NCBI GenBank assembly: GCA_020354085.1
Contig: CP070641.1
Coordinates: 290,368-298,799 of the forward strand
Reading direction: 5' to 3'
DNA: 8,432 nt
DNA from: Pseudomonadota bacterium
Lineage (GTDB): Bacteria > Pseudomonadota > Gammaproteobacteria > Acidiferrobacterales > Sulfurifustaceae
The notes under the pieces were generated by a model. The model was not told where the DNA came from, made no database searches, and saw only the letters and a list, made by a program, of their open reading frames with translations. Both the position numbers and the translations under genes were made by a program. Of the stretch, positions 1 through 6,893 are shown in pieces; position 1 is the first letter of the stretch; every line of letters begins with the position of its first letter.

Positions 1-3000
1 CCGCCAGTGTCGGGATCGCGTTGGCGTGGCGTGGATCCGACACGAGGATGCCAAGGTCATGTCGAAGCGACTGGGATTGCCGGTCGAAGGCCTGCGCCCA
101 GTAGTACAGTTCGCCGTCGGTATGGACATCCGTCGGCAACCCGTTAACCAACCCGCCGCTGATTCGCTCAATCTCATGCAGTGCGCTGTCGGCAGCCGCC
201 AGCGTCTGGGGCGGCCCGTTGCGCATGACCGCATGCAGAGAATCCTTTAGAGACCCGACCTGCTTCGCCAGATCCGCGTTGGGTGATGCGGGTACATGTT
301 CGGCCAGTACCTGCAAGGTGTCCTGCAATCCCTGAAACGCATTGGATGACAGCACCGGCCGGTCTTTCAATTCGATCAGCCCGGCTTGCAGGGTGTGCAA
401 GCTGCCGGCCAGGTTGCCACTGTCCACCGACGAGACGTATCGCGGATGCAGCGGTTGCAGTGTGCGCGTGTCGTACCAGTTGAAAAAATGGCCGTGGTAG
501 CGTTCCAGTTTCTCCAGGGTCGTCAGCGTGTTCTCCACCCGCTCAAGGAATTCACCGGCGGATAGATATCCAAAATCGTACGCCGCCAAATCGGCCAGCA
601 GTGCCATGCCGATGTTCGTGGGCGAGGTGCGTGAGGCAACGGCCACCACCGGATATTCCTGAAAGTTGTCGGGCGGCAACCAGTGATCCTGGGGGCCGAC
701 AAAATCTGCAAAGAACCGCCACGTTCGCCGCGCCGACGCCCGCAGGAACGCCCGCTGATCCAAGGTCAGGTCCGGGGCGGGACTCACCAGGGGGCGGCTG
801 ATCCACCAAGCGACGACGGGGGATACCAGCCACAACAACACGAACGGCCCAATGACGAACCACACCGCCGGCGGGCTCAGGGCCAACGCCGCCACCAGCG
901 CCAGCGCGAGAACCGGCCCGATCCACATCTCCACGACAAAATCGGCCAGCGTGCGGCGCGCGTTGCGCATGGCGTACGATGGCAGTTGCCAGAGCAGCAA
1001 TCCGCGCTGTGTAAACAGCATGCGCACACCCGAGCGCAGGATGGCGTCCAGGCAGATCAGCGCGTCGTACGGCAACAGAACCAGTGTCAACAAGGCGATC
1101 GCCATGGAGCGACCCACGGTTTTGCTGGTCAGGACGAGATGCGCCTGCCAATCCCGTTCTTCCGGCTTGCGGATGAGTTCAATCGCGGTGGACAGCACGG
1201 TGGGCAGGAACACCGTCGCCACCACCAGCAGGCCCCAGAACCATGCCGATCCCGGGCCCAACAGCCAGCCCCCCACCAACAGAGCGAGCAGCGACGGCGA
1301 TACGAGACTGCGTCGCAGGTTGTCGAACAGCTTCCACTTCGACAAGGCGGTGAGCGGGTTCGGTTGCCGCGTCGCCTTCGCCCCACTGGAGCCGGGTGGT
1401 CCGGGCACGCGCGGGAGCAACCACCCGGCCAGTTGCCAGTCGCCGCGTATCCAGCGGTGACGCCGGCTGGCCTCGATGGCGTAACTGGCCGGATGCTCTT
1501 CAATGAGGTCGACATCGGTGATGAGCGCCGAACGCGCATAGCCGCTTTCCAGCAAGTCGTGGCTGAGAATGAGATTTTCCGGAAAGCGGCCATCGACGGC
1601 CTGGCGAAAGGCATCGACGTCGTAGATGCCCTTGCCGATGAACGACCCCTCGCCAAAAATATCCTGGTACACATCCGACACTTCGCGCGTGTACGGATCA
1701 ATGCCGGACTCGCCCGCGAACAGTTTCGAAAACCGCGACTGCCCGGCACTGGTCAGGCTGATCGACACGCGTGGTTGCAGGATCGCGTAGCCGTCGACAA
1801 TGCGTCCCCGGCCGGCATCGTAGACCGGCCGATTGAGCGGATGCGCGATGTTTCCAATCAGGGTGCGCGCCACATCACGCGGCAACTGCGTGTCGGTATC
1901 CAGCGTAATGACGTAGCGAATCGATTTAAGAAGGGCCTCATCCCCGACCACCTGCGAGAACGCCGATTGCGCGCCGCCCCGGAGCCGGGCATTGAACTGC
2001 TCCAGTTTGCCGCGTTTGCGCTCATAGCCCATCCACACCCGATCCACCGGATTCCATACCCGGGGCCGGTGAAACAGATAGAAAATGCACGGACGGTCCT
2101 CGCGGTAAGTCTCGTTGAGCGCCTGCACCGCGGCCCGCGCATGGGCGATCAATGCGTCATCCTCCGGCTGCGTCTGCCCGGGTGCGTCGCGGAAATCCGT
2201 GAGCAGGGCAAAGAACAGATTGGGATCGCGATTGCCGAGATAACGGATCTCCAGCGCTTCGACCAGATCATCGATCTCGGACGGCCGACCCAGCATCGTG
2301 GGGACAACCACCATGGTGCGGTGAGCGGGTGGAATGCCCTGCGAAAAATCCATTCGTGGCAACGCACGCGGCGGCAGGAGCAGCATGACCATCAGATTCA
2401 CCAGCGGGACGGCCAACGCCGAGACGCCCGTCATGCCGGTGATCGCAAAAAACCAGTAACGCCAGTCATCCAGCGCGAACTTGTCGAACACCGACAGCAC
2501 CGCCGCGGTCGCCAGCAACGTCAGCAACACGATGGGGCCGACGTACAGGGCCAGGCGGAAATGCCGCGCCGTGCGGCCGACCCGCCATGTCCACGGCAAG
2601 CGGCAACCAACCGCACGTTCCAGGCTCGGTCGTCCGCGATCGATCAGGTAGTAACCGACATGCGCGCGGCGATCGGTGGCACCCTGACGTTCGGCCGTCG
2701 CCTGGGCGAGCGCAACGGCGGCGCGGGCCACGGCCAACTCATTGCAGGCACTGGCGCGCGCCACGTCCTCGATGACATGCCGGTAGCGGTCGCGGGTGGC
2801 GAAATCCTGGCTGGCGTGCATGCCCGCCGGGTCTCCACGCAATGCCTGTTCGACGACACTGAGCGACTCGACATACTTCTTCCAGTCCATGGCGCCGATG
2901 AAGCGCAGGCTGCCGATACTGTTGGCGATGGAGATCTGGTTGGCCGCGGCGGTTCGGCCGGCCGCCGCCGACAGTTGCGTGGCGGTGACCCCTTGTTCGA

Positions 3001-3796
3001 TCAGTTTCTGTTCGAACCAGGTTTGCACAAACGCCATTGCCGGGCCCTGCGACTGGAGTCTGGCGTAGAACTCCTCCACGAACGGCGCGGTCAGCGGCAC
3101 ATCGGCATTGGCAAACCGGGCCAGCAACTGGATCAGCTGTTTCGGTTCCGTTTCGGCCGTGGCGAGCATGCGGTCGGCCCACGCAATGGCGGCGTCGCGC
3201 TCTTCACGACGATGGGCGATTTGCAGGGCGACACGGCGGAGATTTTCCAGCAGCGCCAACTGCAGCATGATCGGGAAGGCCCACAGCTCGCCCAGTTTTA
3301 ACGGTTCCGCGCTCTGGTAGGCGACGACGAACTGGGTGGCGTTGTCGCTGTCGACGCGACCGTCCATGTGGGAGATCAGCTCCAGCGCCAGGTCGTAAAT
3401 GCGGGGGTAACCGGCGGACGGGCCATCCGCCAGTCGAGGCAGCTGCCGGCTGTACCCGCGCGGCAAGTGCCGGCGCGCGAGCGTGATCTGCTGTTCGATC
3501 AGATAATAGTTGTCGAGCAGCCAGGCCTCAGCCGGCGCGACCCGTTGTCCCTGCGTGGCGGCGTTAGACACGAGGTCATACGCGGCCAGCACAACACGCG
3601 CATTGTCCGCCAGCCGTGGCAGCAACCGATCCCGCCCGGGATGCGGGTCGACTCGATGCTCGCCCGCCAACGTTGCTGCGTGGCGCCGCAGCTGCTCGAT
3701 ACTGAACAATTCGGAGCGCAACAAATCGGTATCCCGGTCGACATGCGGGATATTTCGTTTGTGCTGGGTAATTCCAAATGACGTTATGTCGATCAA
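1..3796 (-). CDS. ndvB: Cyclic beta-1,2-glucan synthase, N-terminal 1265 residues (C-terminus beyond left edge)
   Basis: This membrane enzyme polymerises glucose from UDP-glucose into cyclic beta-1,2-glucan, an osmoregulated periplasmic glucan. The frame is open for 1265 codons. Residue numbers assume the TTG start at 3796. An N-terminal region begins LRSELFSIEQLRRHA (about 25-39). Membrane segments lie near 415-437 and 447-475. The GT84 glycosyltransferase core follows, with GRPSEIDDL, the metal-binding LDTDTQLPRD (DTD 633-635), SHDLLESGYAR (from 745) and RRHRWIRGDWQ (from 778, the QxxRW-type motif). Further membrane segments lie at about 830-1003. The glycoamylase-like domain shows TSPTNIG (1057-1063) and NWYDTRT (1106-1112). 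Family members are about 2800 residues, so the GH94 phosphorylase half should lie beyond position 1. Start uncertain: an in-frame TGA is at 3829-3827 and no ATG lies before residue 145. TTG 3796 has GGAG three bases upstream; TTG 3724 (GGGA seven bases upstream) is the alternative. The family call is firm. Confidence 0.93.
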   Translation of the reverse strand, partial: MIDITSFGITQHKRNIPHVDRDTDLLRSELFSIEQLRRHAATLAGEHRVDPHPGRDRLLPRLADNARVVLAAYDLVSNAATQGQRVAPAEAWLLDNYYLIEQQITLARRHLPRGYSRQLPRLADGPSAGYPRIYDLALELISHMDGRVDSDNATQFVVAYQSAEPLKLGELWAFPIMLQLALLENLRRVALQIAHRREERDAAIAWADRMLATAETEPKQLIQLLARFANADVPLTAPFVEEFYARLQSQGPAMAFVQTWFEQKLIEQGVTATQLSAAAGRTAAANQISIANSIGSLRFIGAMDWKKYVESLSVVEQALRGDPAGMHASQDFATRDRYRHVIEDVARASACNELAVARAAVALAQATAERQGATDRRAHVGYYLIDRGRPSLERAVGCRLPWTWRVGRTARHFRLALYVGPIVLLTLLATAAVLSVFDKFALDDWRYWFFAITGMTGVSALAVPLVNLMVMLLLPPRALPRMDFSQGIPPAHRTMVVVPTMLGRPSEIDDLVEALEIRYLGNRDPNLFFALLTDFRDAPGQTQPEDDALIAHARAAVQALNETYREDRPCIFYLFHRPRVWNPVDRVWMGYERKRGKLEQFNARLRGGAQSAFSQVVGDEALLKSIRYVITLDTDTQLPRDVARTLIGNIAHPLNRPVYDAGRGRIVDGYAILQPRVSISLTSAGQSRFSKLFAGESGIDPYTREVSDVYQDIFGEGSFIGKGIYDVDAFRQAVDGRFPENLILSHDLLESGYARSALITDVDLIEEHPASYAIEASRRHRWIRGDWQLAGWLLPRVPGPPGSSGAKATRQPNPLTALSKWKLFDNLRRSLVSPSLLALLVGGWLLGPGSAWFWGLLVVATVFLPTVLSTAIELIRKPEERDWQAHLVLTSKTVGRSMAIALLTLVLLPYDALICLDAILRSGVRMLFTQRGLLLWQLPSYAMRNARRTLADFVVEMWIGPVLALALVAALALSPPAVWFVIGPFVLLWLVSPVVAWWISRPLVSPAPDLTLDQRAFLRASARRTWRFFADFVGPQDHWLPPDNFQEYPVVAVASRTSPTNIGMALLADLAAYDFGYLSAGEFLERVENTLTTLEKLERYHGHFFNWYDTRTLQPLHPRYVSSVDSGNLAGSLHTLQAGLIELKDRPVLSSNAFQGLQDTLQVLAEHVPASPNADLAKQVGSLKDSLHAVMRNGPPQTLAAADSALHEIERISGGLVNGLPTDVHTDGELYYWAQAFDRQSQSLRHDLGILVSDPRHANAIPTLA

Positions 3797-3829
3797 ATTC
3801 TCCAGGCTCGAACTCGGACTCGTCGGTCA

Positions 3830-4318
3830 GCGCCGGCCTTAATGACCCATATCTTCCGAAAACACTCTCTCGGTGCTTTCGGGCCGTCGGTCAGGGTTCT
3901 GGTGCGGATCCTGCGAAACGGAAATGCGCCAAATGACGGCCTTCCGGCCAATCGGGCATGGCGCCTCGGGAACAGGCGGAACGCTGGATGGCGTGCAAGT
4001 GCTTTCGTCGATGGCGATTCTGCAGGCCACTGTCGTGACCAATCGAACCGCAAAGGGGGACTCACTGACCTGAGTGCCCAAACCACGGCACACATCGCTA
4101 CTATACGCCTTATCTCAGTTCAGACCCATCCTTTCTCTCCACTACCCGTGTGGGCGACACTAAGGATGGGTCGATCGCATCACTCCAATTACCCCCCTGG
4201 AATGCGCCGTGTGTTCAGTAACCAACGGCTCGTTCCCGGAATTTGATACGGTAGCCACCCATGACCATTCGAGCCGAATCACACTTTCGCCAAAATTGAC
4301 CATCGTCTCTTACCTGAT
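3830..4318. other. Intergenic region between divergent ndvB and the PDC-sensor gene
   Basis: About 490 bases in which I recognise no gene. Short open frames exist on both strands (plus 3842-4246; minus 3793-4095 and 3839-4093), but they overlap each other and encode arginine-, serine- and proline-rich strings with no familiar motif. The two flanking genes diverge, so both promoters should lie here. The clearest structure is the inverted repeat at 4123-4172. A TTGACC at 4296-4301 followed after 16 bases by TATGCG is a weak promoter-like match. It would overlap the first ATG of the PDC gene, so it fits only if translation begins at the second ATG (4331). Confidence 0.6.
4123..4172. repeat. 11-bp perfect inverted repeat with 28-base spacer
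   Basis: GACCCATCCTT at 4123-4133 is the exact reverse complement of AAGGATGGGTC at 4162-4172. The spacer contains CCCGTGTGGG and TGTGGGCGACA (4149-4159), which itself has TGT/ACA ends. No T-tract follows on either strand, so it is not an ordinary terminator. It could be a regulatory cruciform in the divergent promoter region, a binding site, or the remnant of an insertion-sequence end. The sequence alone does not decide. Confidence 0.7.
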
Positions 4319-5317
4319 ATGCGCTTTTCAATGCCCAACCAGTCCCTGGAACCCTCCTGGAAAGACAGCATTTACCGGCAGCGTGAAGAATTGGCGCGAA
4401 TGCTGCGCGAACCGCTCGCGCTTCTCGCACGCCGGTGCGTACCGGCTTGGGGCGATCGCGACCGGCTGAACGCCGTGCTGCTGGACGGCTTTTCGGGCAT
4501 ACCGTATTGCACGTTCCTGTACGCCGTGGACACCGAGCGCGTGCAGATCAGCGACAACGTGGGCAAGGTCGGGCTGGTGCCCGGACACTACCAACGCAAT
4601 CGCGCCGAGCGACCTTATATGAAAGAGGCGATGCCGGCCTGGGGATTTCTGTTGTCGGATGCCTACGTCAGTCTTTCTGCAAAGCGACCCTCGCTGACAG
4701 CGCTGCAGGTAGTGACGTCAGATGCAGGCCCGCTGGGATATCTGGGCGCCGACTTCGATCTGAGCAGTCTTCCGGTGACATCAGCGTTATATCGCGAACC
4801 GCGCGATTGGCGACAGGTGAAGGGCGACCCGGCGATTCGCAGCACGTTGTTTCAGCAAACCCGCACCGAAAGTCCGATGGACCGCAATATGCAGAAGGCA
4901 CTGTCCATTCTGGAGGAACTGATTACGGAGCGCGGCATCTTTCAGTGCCTGATCCACTTCTCGAGCAGCCAGGCCACCATCTGGACGATCGATGATCCCC
5001 TTCGCTATCGCATTCTCGATCATGAAGTGCTCAAGGATCCGAACATTTGTCTGGTGTATCCATCGCGCCCATATCCCACCGATGCCGTGATCCCGCGCGA
5101 CGACATCGCACGGATACTGGATGCCATGCGTGCGCTGCGCATGGTGGATACCACCATCTATCTGCGCACGGCTTCCATCAACATCTTCAACGGTACGGTG
5201 AGTCTGACCTTTTCCTGCGACGGATCGCACTACATGCGTTACGACGAGTTTCTCGCCAAGGGCGCCAACTTCTGGTCCGGGACTGCCGCCGAACCATCGG
5301 ATGCCCGGGAGAAATAG
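4319..5317 (+). CDS. Soluble PDC (Cache-like) sensor domain protein, 332 aa
   Basis: This is probably a ligand-sensing protein with a PDC/Cache-type fold in its first half. After a charged helix (about 12-40), residues 48-152 carry the pattern I associate with this family: LLDGFSGIPYCTFLYAVD, RNRAERPYMKEA (93-104), LLSDAYVS (111-118), RPSLTALQ (123-130) and GYLGADFDL (140-148). A second region (about 186-320) includes FSSSQATIWTIDDPLRYRI and DPNICLVYP; I cannot assign it to a named domain. There is no signal peptide, no membrane helix and no kinase, cyclase or methyl-accepting domain, so it appears cytoplasmic and must signal through a partner or act as a binding protein. The ATG at 4331 (MPNQ) is an alternative start; neither has a clear Shine-Dalgarno sequence. 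The cold shock gene begins 162 bases downstream with no terminator visible between. The ligand is unknown. Confidence 0.85.
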   Translation: MRFSMPNQSLEPSWKDSIYRQREELARMLREPLALLARRCVPAWGDRDRLNAVLLDGFSGIPYCTFLYAVDTERVQISDNVGKVGLVPGHYQRNRAERPYMKEAMPAWGFLLSDAYVSLSAKRPSLTALQVVTSDAGPLGYLGADFDLSSLPVTSALYREPRDWRQVKGDPAIRSTLFQQTRTESPMDRNMQKALSILEELITERGIFQCLIHFSSSQATIWTIDDPLRYRILDHEVLKDPNICLVYPSRPYPTDAVIPRDDIARILDAMRALRMVDTTIYLRTASINIFNGTVSLTFSCDGSHYMRYDEFLAKGANFWSGTAAEPSDAREK

Positions 5318-5479
5318 ATAGCTATTGGCACCTTTGAGCGTATAGTCGCGACATTGCAGTCCACTCCTCGTTTTCAGTTCGGAAGTTCCCTACTGTTGTT
5401 CGGGACGCTACTCCCGCGAAATTGCACACAGGGACTGTCGCTGCAAGACATCGCAACTCAACCAACAGAGGTTACTTCC
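5318..5479 (+). promoter_or_regulatory. Leader and likely promoter region of the cold shock gene
   Basis: The 162 bases before the cold shock ATG contain TATAGT (5341-5346), a possible -10 box without a good -35. A small hairpin, CGGGA (5401-5405) with TCCCG (5412-5416), lies in the would-be leader. AGAGG (5467-5471) is well placed, eight bases before the ATG. A long structured leader is typical of cspA-type genes, where it controls mRNA stability and translation at low temperature. That this leader behaves so is inference from the family. Confidence 0.4.
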
Positions 5480-5683
5480 ATGATTAACGGCACCGTAAAA
5501 TGGTTCAACGACGCCAAGGGCTTCGGCTTCATTTCCCCGCAGGAAGGCGGCACGGACGTGTTCGTCCATTATTCGACGATTTCAGGCAGCGGCTTCAAGA
5601 GCCTGACTGATGGGCAGAAGGTAACGTTCGATATCGAGCAAGGTGCAAAGGGCCCATCGGCGACGAACGTGCAGTTGGCCTAA
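5480..5683 (+). CDS. Cold shock protein, CspA family (67 aa)
   Basis: A single cold shock domain that binds single-stranded RNA and DNA in the cytoplasm and acts as an RNA chaperone or antiterminator. At 67 residues it has the normal family length. It opens MINGTVKWFNDAKGFGFI, containing RNP1 (KGFGFI, 13-18). RNP2 (VFVHY, 27-31) follows, then GFKSLTDGQKVTFDIEQGAKGPSA (written here as GFKSLTDGQKV, 38-48, plus GAKGPSA, 55-61), all family-typical. The frame is open upstream to 5354, but those extra codons have no family similarity. The ATG at 5480 has AGAGG eight bases upstream, so it is chosen. The gene has its own leader and is followed by a strong hairpin, so it probably forms a single transcription unit or the last gene after the PDC-sensor gene. 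Which Csp paralogue this is, and whether it is cold-induced, cannot be told. Confidence 0.97.
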   Translation: MINGTVKWFNDAKGFGFISPQEGGTDVFVHYSTISGSGFKSLTDGQKVTFDIEQGAKGPSATNVQLA

Positions 5684-5721
5684 GCGCTTCAGGCAGTCAC
5701 TGCGCAAGCAGTTTCGACGGT

Positions 5722-5749
5722 AACCCCCGCCAGCGAGCGGGGGTTCTTG
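5722..5749 (+). terminator. Rho-independent terminator after the cold shock gene
   Basis: AACCCCCGC (5722-5730) pairs perfectly with GCGGGGGTT (5737-5745) across the six-base loop CAGCGA. The right arm runs into TTCTT, a short U-rich tail. It begins 38 bases after the cold shock stop codon. The 9-bp GC-rich stem makes this a confident terminator despite the short tail. The outer AA/TT pairs would also let it work weakly on the other strand. Confidence 0.85.
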
Positions 5750-5850
5750 CAGGTGTGGTTCGTGCTTTTCCGCGCCGGTGTGGCGATCGGGATCGCTCCC
5801 TCCTCATTGCCACCACCCCGAAATGCAGGTTCTTGGAAGTCTTTTGATAC

Positions 5851-5880
5851 TTGACTGATTAACTCAGTTAATTTGCTTAT
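5851..5880 (+). promoter_or_regulatory. Promoter-like region with operator-like palindrome upstream of the dsrC-like operon
   Basis: TTGACT (5851-5856) is a good -35 candidate, with GCTTAT (5875-5880) as a poor -10 after 18 bases. Over the -35 and spacer lies an imperfect palindrome: TTGACTGA (5851-5858) and TCAGTTAA (5864-5871), with seven of eight positions complementary across TTAAC. A nested perfect repeat, ATTAAC-TCA-GTTAAT, spans 5858-5872. A dimeric repressor bound here would cover the -35 and spacer. This AT-rich patch stands out in GC-rich surroundings. A second palindrome, GCGATC-GG-GATCGC, lies at 5783-5796. The rest of the gap (5750-6015) holds nothing I recognise. The regulator is unknown; the spacing and symmetry would suit a TetR- or MarR-type protein. 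Confidence 0.4.
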
Positions 5881-6015
5881 CTGGAGGAATGCGCAGACTA
5901 TGGTCAGTGCGCCCGTTATCTCTCCCTGCAGTCGCAATTCTTCCCCAGCAACAACGGCAGTCTTCGCAGGCAGGAGCCGTCATTCTCCCGGTGACACATT
6001 CGCAAGGACGTACCC

Positions 6016-6387
6016 ATGAAGCAATTTACCGTTGATCCGCAGGAAACCGAAACAACCGGCCGCGAGCAAAGCGAACGCCATGCCGAACTGGCCGAACAGC
6101 AATGGAACCGCAATAAATCCCTGGCACTGGCCCAGGAGGAAGGCATTGAATTGAGCGACGGGCATTGGGCCGTCGTCACCTTCCTGCGCGGTTACTATCT
6201 GGAACACGGCCTGCCCATCGCCGCGCGCACCACCGCTAAGGCGCTCAATCACCACTTCGCTGTGCAGGGCGGCAACAGATATTTGCACCAGCTCTTTCCC
6301 GGTGGCCCCGTGACACAAGGCAGCCGCTTCGCCAACGTCCGCACACCGGCCTACGCCATCGATCCATCGTTTGGTACCAGCTACTAA
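6016..6387 (+). CDS. DsrC/TusE-family protein lacking all cysteines (RspA-like), 123 aa
   Basis: DsrC and TusE carry sulfur on C-terminal cysteines in dissimilatory sulfur metabolism and tRNA thiolation. The family fold is visible here: EEGIELSDGHWAVVTFLRGYY (parts at 41-61), LPIAARTTAKAL (66-77) and RYLHQLFPGGPVTQGSR (88-104). The protein has no cysteine at all. Where DsrC has QAC after the FP-GP motif, this one reads QGS (101-103), and the terminal KPTGCV-type tail is replaced by a longer tail ending FGTSY. It therefore cannot do persulfide chemistry in the DsrC manner. It fits the cysteine-less or RspA group of the family, for which a regulatory role has been proposed. The first 30 residues are hydrophilic and rich in E and Q. 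AAGGA (6004-6008) lies seven bases before the ATG. It heads a probable operon; the next gene starts 11 bases after the stop. The partner is unknown. Confidence 0.9.
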   Translation: MKQFTVDPQETETTGREQSERHAELAEQQWNRNKSLALAQEEGIELSDGHWAVVTFLRGYYLEHGLPIAARTTAKALNHHFAVQGGNRYLHQLFPGGPVTQGSRFANVRTPAYAIDPSFGTSY

Positions 6388-6398
6388 AGGAGCACACC

Positions 6399-6716
6399 AT
6401 GATCCCCAATCTCTTCAATATTCAGGAACCCGTCCGCGCCGCCGCGCCCAACGCCTGGGACGCCAGGGATTGCATGCCGCGCGATCAGGAGCAAAGCCGC
6501 CGCCTGCACGAGCCGACGCACATGGACAGCAGCATCGACCCGATCACCGGCCTCGACATCGACAACCGCGCCAACCATCCGCACCTCGACGACGGCAACC
6601 TGACCGTCTATTTCGAATCCGACGCGACGCATCGGGCGTATCTCGCGACACCGTTCAACCATCCCTATCCCAAGTTGCCGGGCAAGGCCTTTGCCGAAGA
6701 CGATCGCGGCGGGTAA
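6399..6716 (+). CDS. Unrecognised 105-residue protein in the dsrC-like operon
   Basis: I do not recognise this protein. It is soluble, with no signal peptide or membrane segment. It contains one cysteine (25), six histidines (37, 41, 60, 62, 78, 88) and many D/N-P turns. The N-terminal half (1-45) looks flexible and charged. The second half, from SSIDPITGLDIDNRANHPHL (44-63) through LTVYFESDATHRAYL (68-82) to FNHPYPKLPGKAF (86-98), looks more ordered and is the part likely to be conserved. The Shine-Dalgarno sequence AAAGGAG sits just after the dsrC-like stop and about seven bases before the ATG, and the intergenic gap is 11 bases. The two genes are therefore almost certainly co-transcribed. 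The histidine and aspartate content could suit metal binding, but no known site pattern is evident. Confidence 0.8.
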   Translation: MIPNLFNIQEPVRAAAPNAWDARDCMPRDQEQSRRLHEPTHMDSSIDPITGLDIDNRANHPHLDDGNLTVYFESDATHRAYLATPFNHPYPKLPGKAFAEDDRGG

Positions 6717-6740
6717 CGCCAAACGACAAGGAGGCACTGC

Positions 6741-6893
6741 ATGTTGCGACGCCAGTTCTTTCTTTTACCCGACGAGTCTCAAGGATCGGCGCTGGTTGCC
6801 GACCTGGGTGCCGCAGGCATTGGGCGCGAAAACCTGCACGCCGTCACTGGTGGCGGTGAACGGCTGAAGCAACTACCGGCGGTCGGGGCCTGA
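6741..6893 (+). CDS. 50-residue protein, probably the truncated N-terminus of a DUF1269-like family
   Basis: This small open frame has an excellent ribosome binding site, AAGGAGG (6728-6734), six bases before its ATG, and follows the preceding gene by 24 bases, so it is probably translated. Its opening MLRRQFFLLPDE, then LVADLGAAGI and ENLHAV, resembles the first 45 residues of small proteobacterial membrane proteins often annotated as DUF1269, which continue with a glycine-rich transmembrane region. Here a TGA follows LPAVGA at residue 50 and no hydrophobic segment is encoded. A shifted frame just after the stop reads TSSIRRATEDARGTG, loosely like the expected continuation, and then stops. 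A decayed gene cut by frameshift or deletion is therefore likely; a genuinely short protein is possible. Family assignment is tentative. Confidence 0.6.
   Translation: MLRRQFFLLPDESQGSALVADLGAAGIGRENLHAVTGGGERLKQLPAVGA

Noticed and set aside
683..3301. Plus-strand open frame of 872 codons
   Set aside because: It lies in exact codon register antisense to ndvB and encodes a Q/R/H-rich string with no domain. It is open because of the GC-rich codon bias of the real minus-strand gene.
3842..4246. 134-codon plus-strand frame in the intergenic region, with minus-strand frames opposite
   Set aside because: The frames overlap one another on opposite strands, have no recognisable motif, and the plus frame runs through the inverted repeat.
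5325..5340. Sigma-54-like promoter before the cold shock gene (TTGGCAC followed by GAGCG)
   Set aside because: The GG-to-GC spacing is nine rather than the required ten, and the TTGCA half is not matched.
5354..5479. N-terminal extension of the cold shock protein to 109 residues
   Set aside because: The extra residues have no family similarity. The ATG at 5480 has a well-spaced ribosome binding site and gives the normal 67-residue length.
5900..6019. 39-codon leader frame overlapping the dsrC-like start as ATGA
   Set aside because: The nearest Shine-Dalgarno-like GGAGG is 12 bases from its ATG, the peptide is unremarkable, and the dsrC-like gene has its own site. It may be coincidental.
6371..6859. 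162-codon plus-strand frame spanning two small genes
   Set aside because: It overlaps three better-supported genes in another frame, and its product is an arginine-rich low-complexity string typical of a GC-rich shadow frame.
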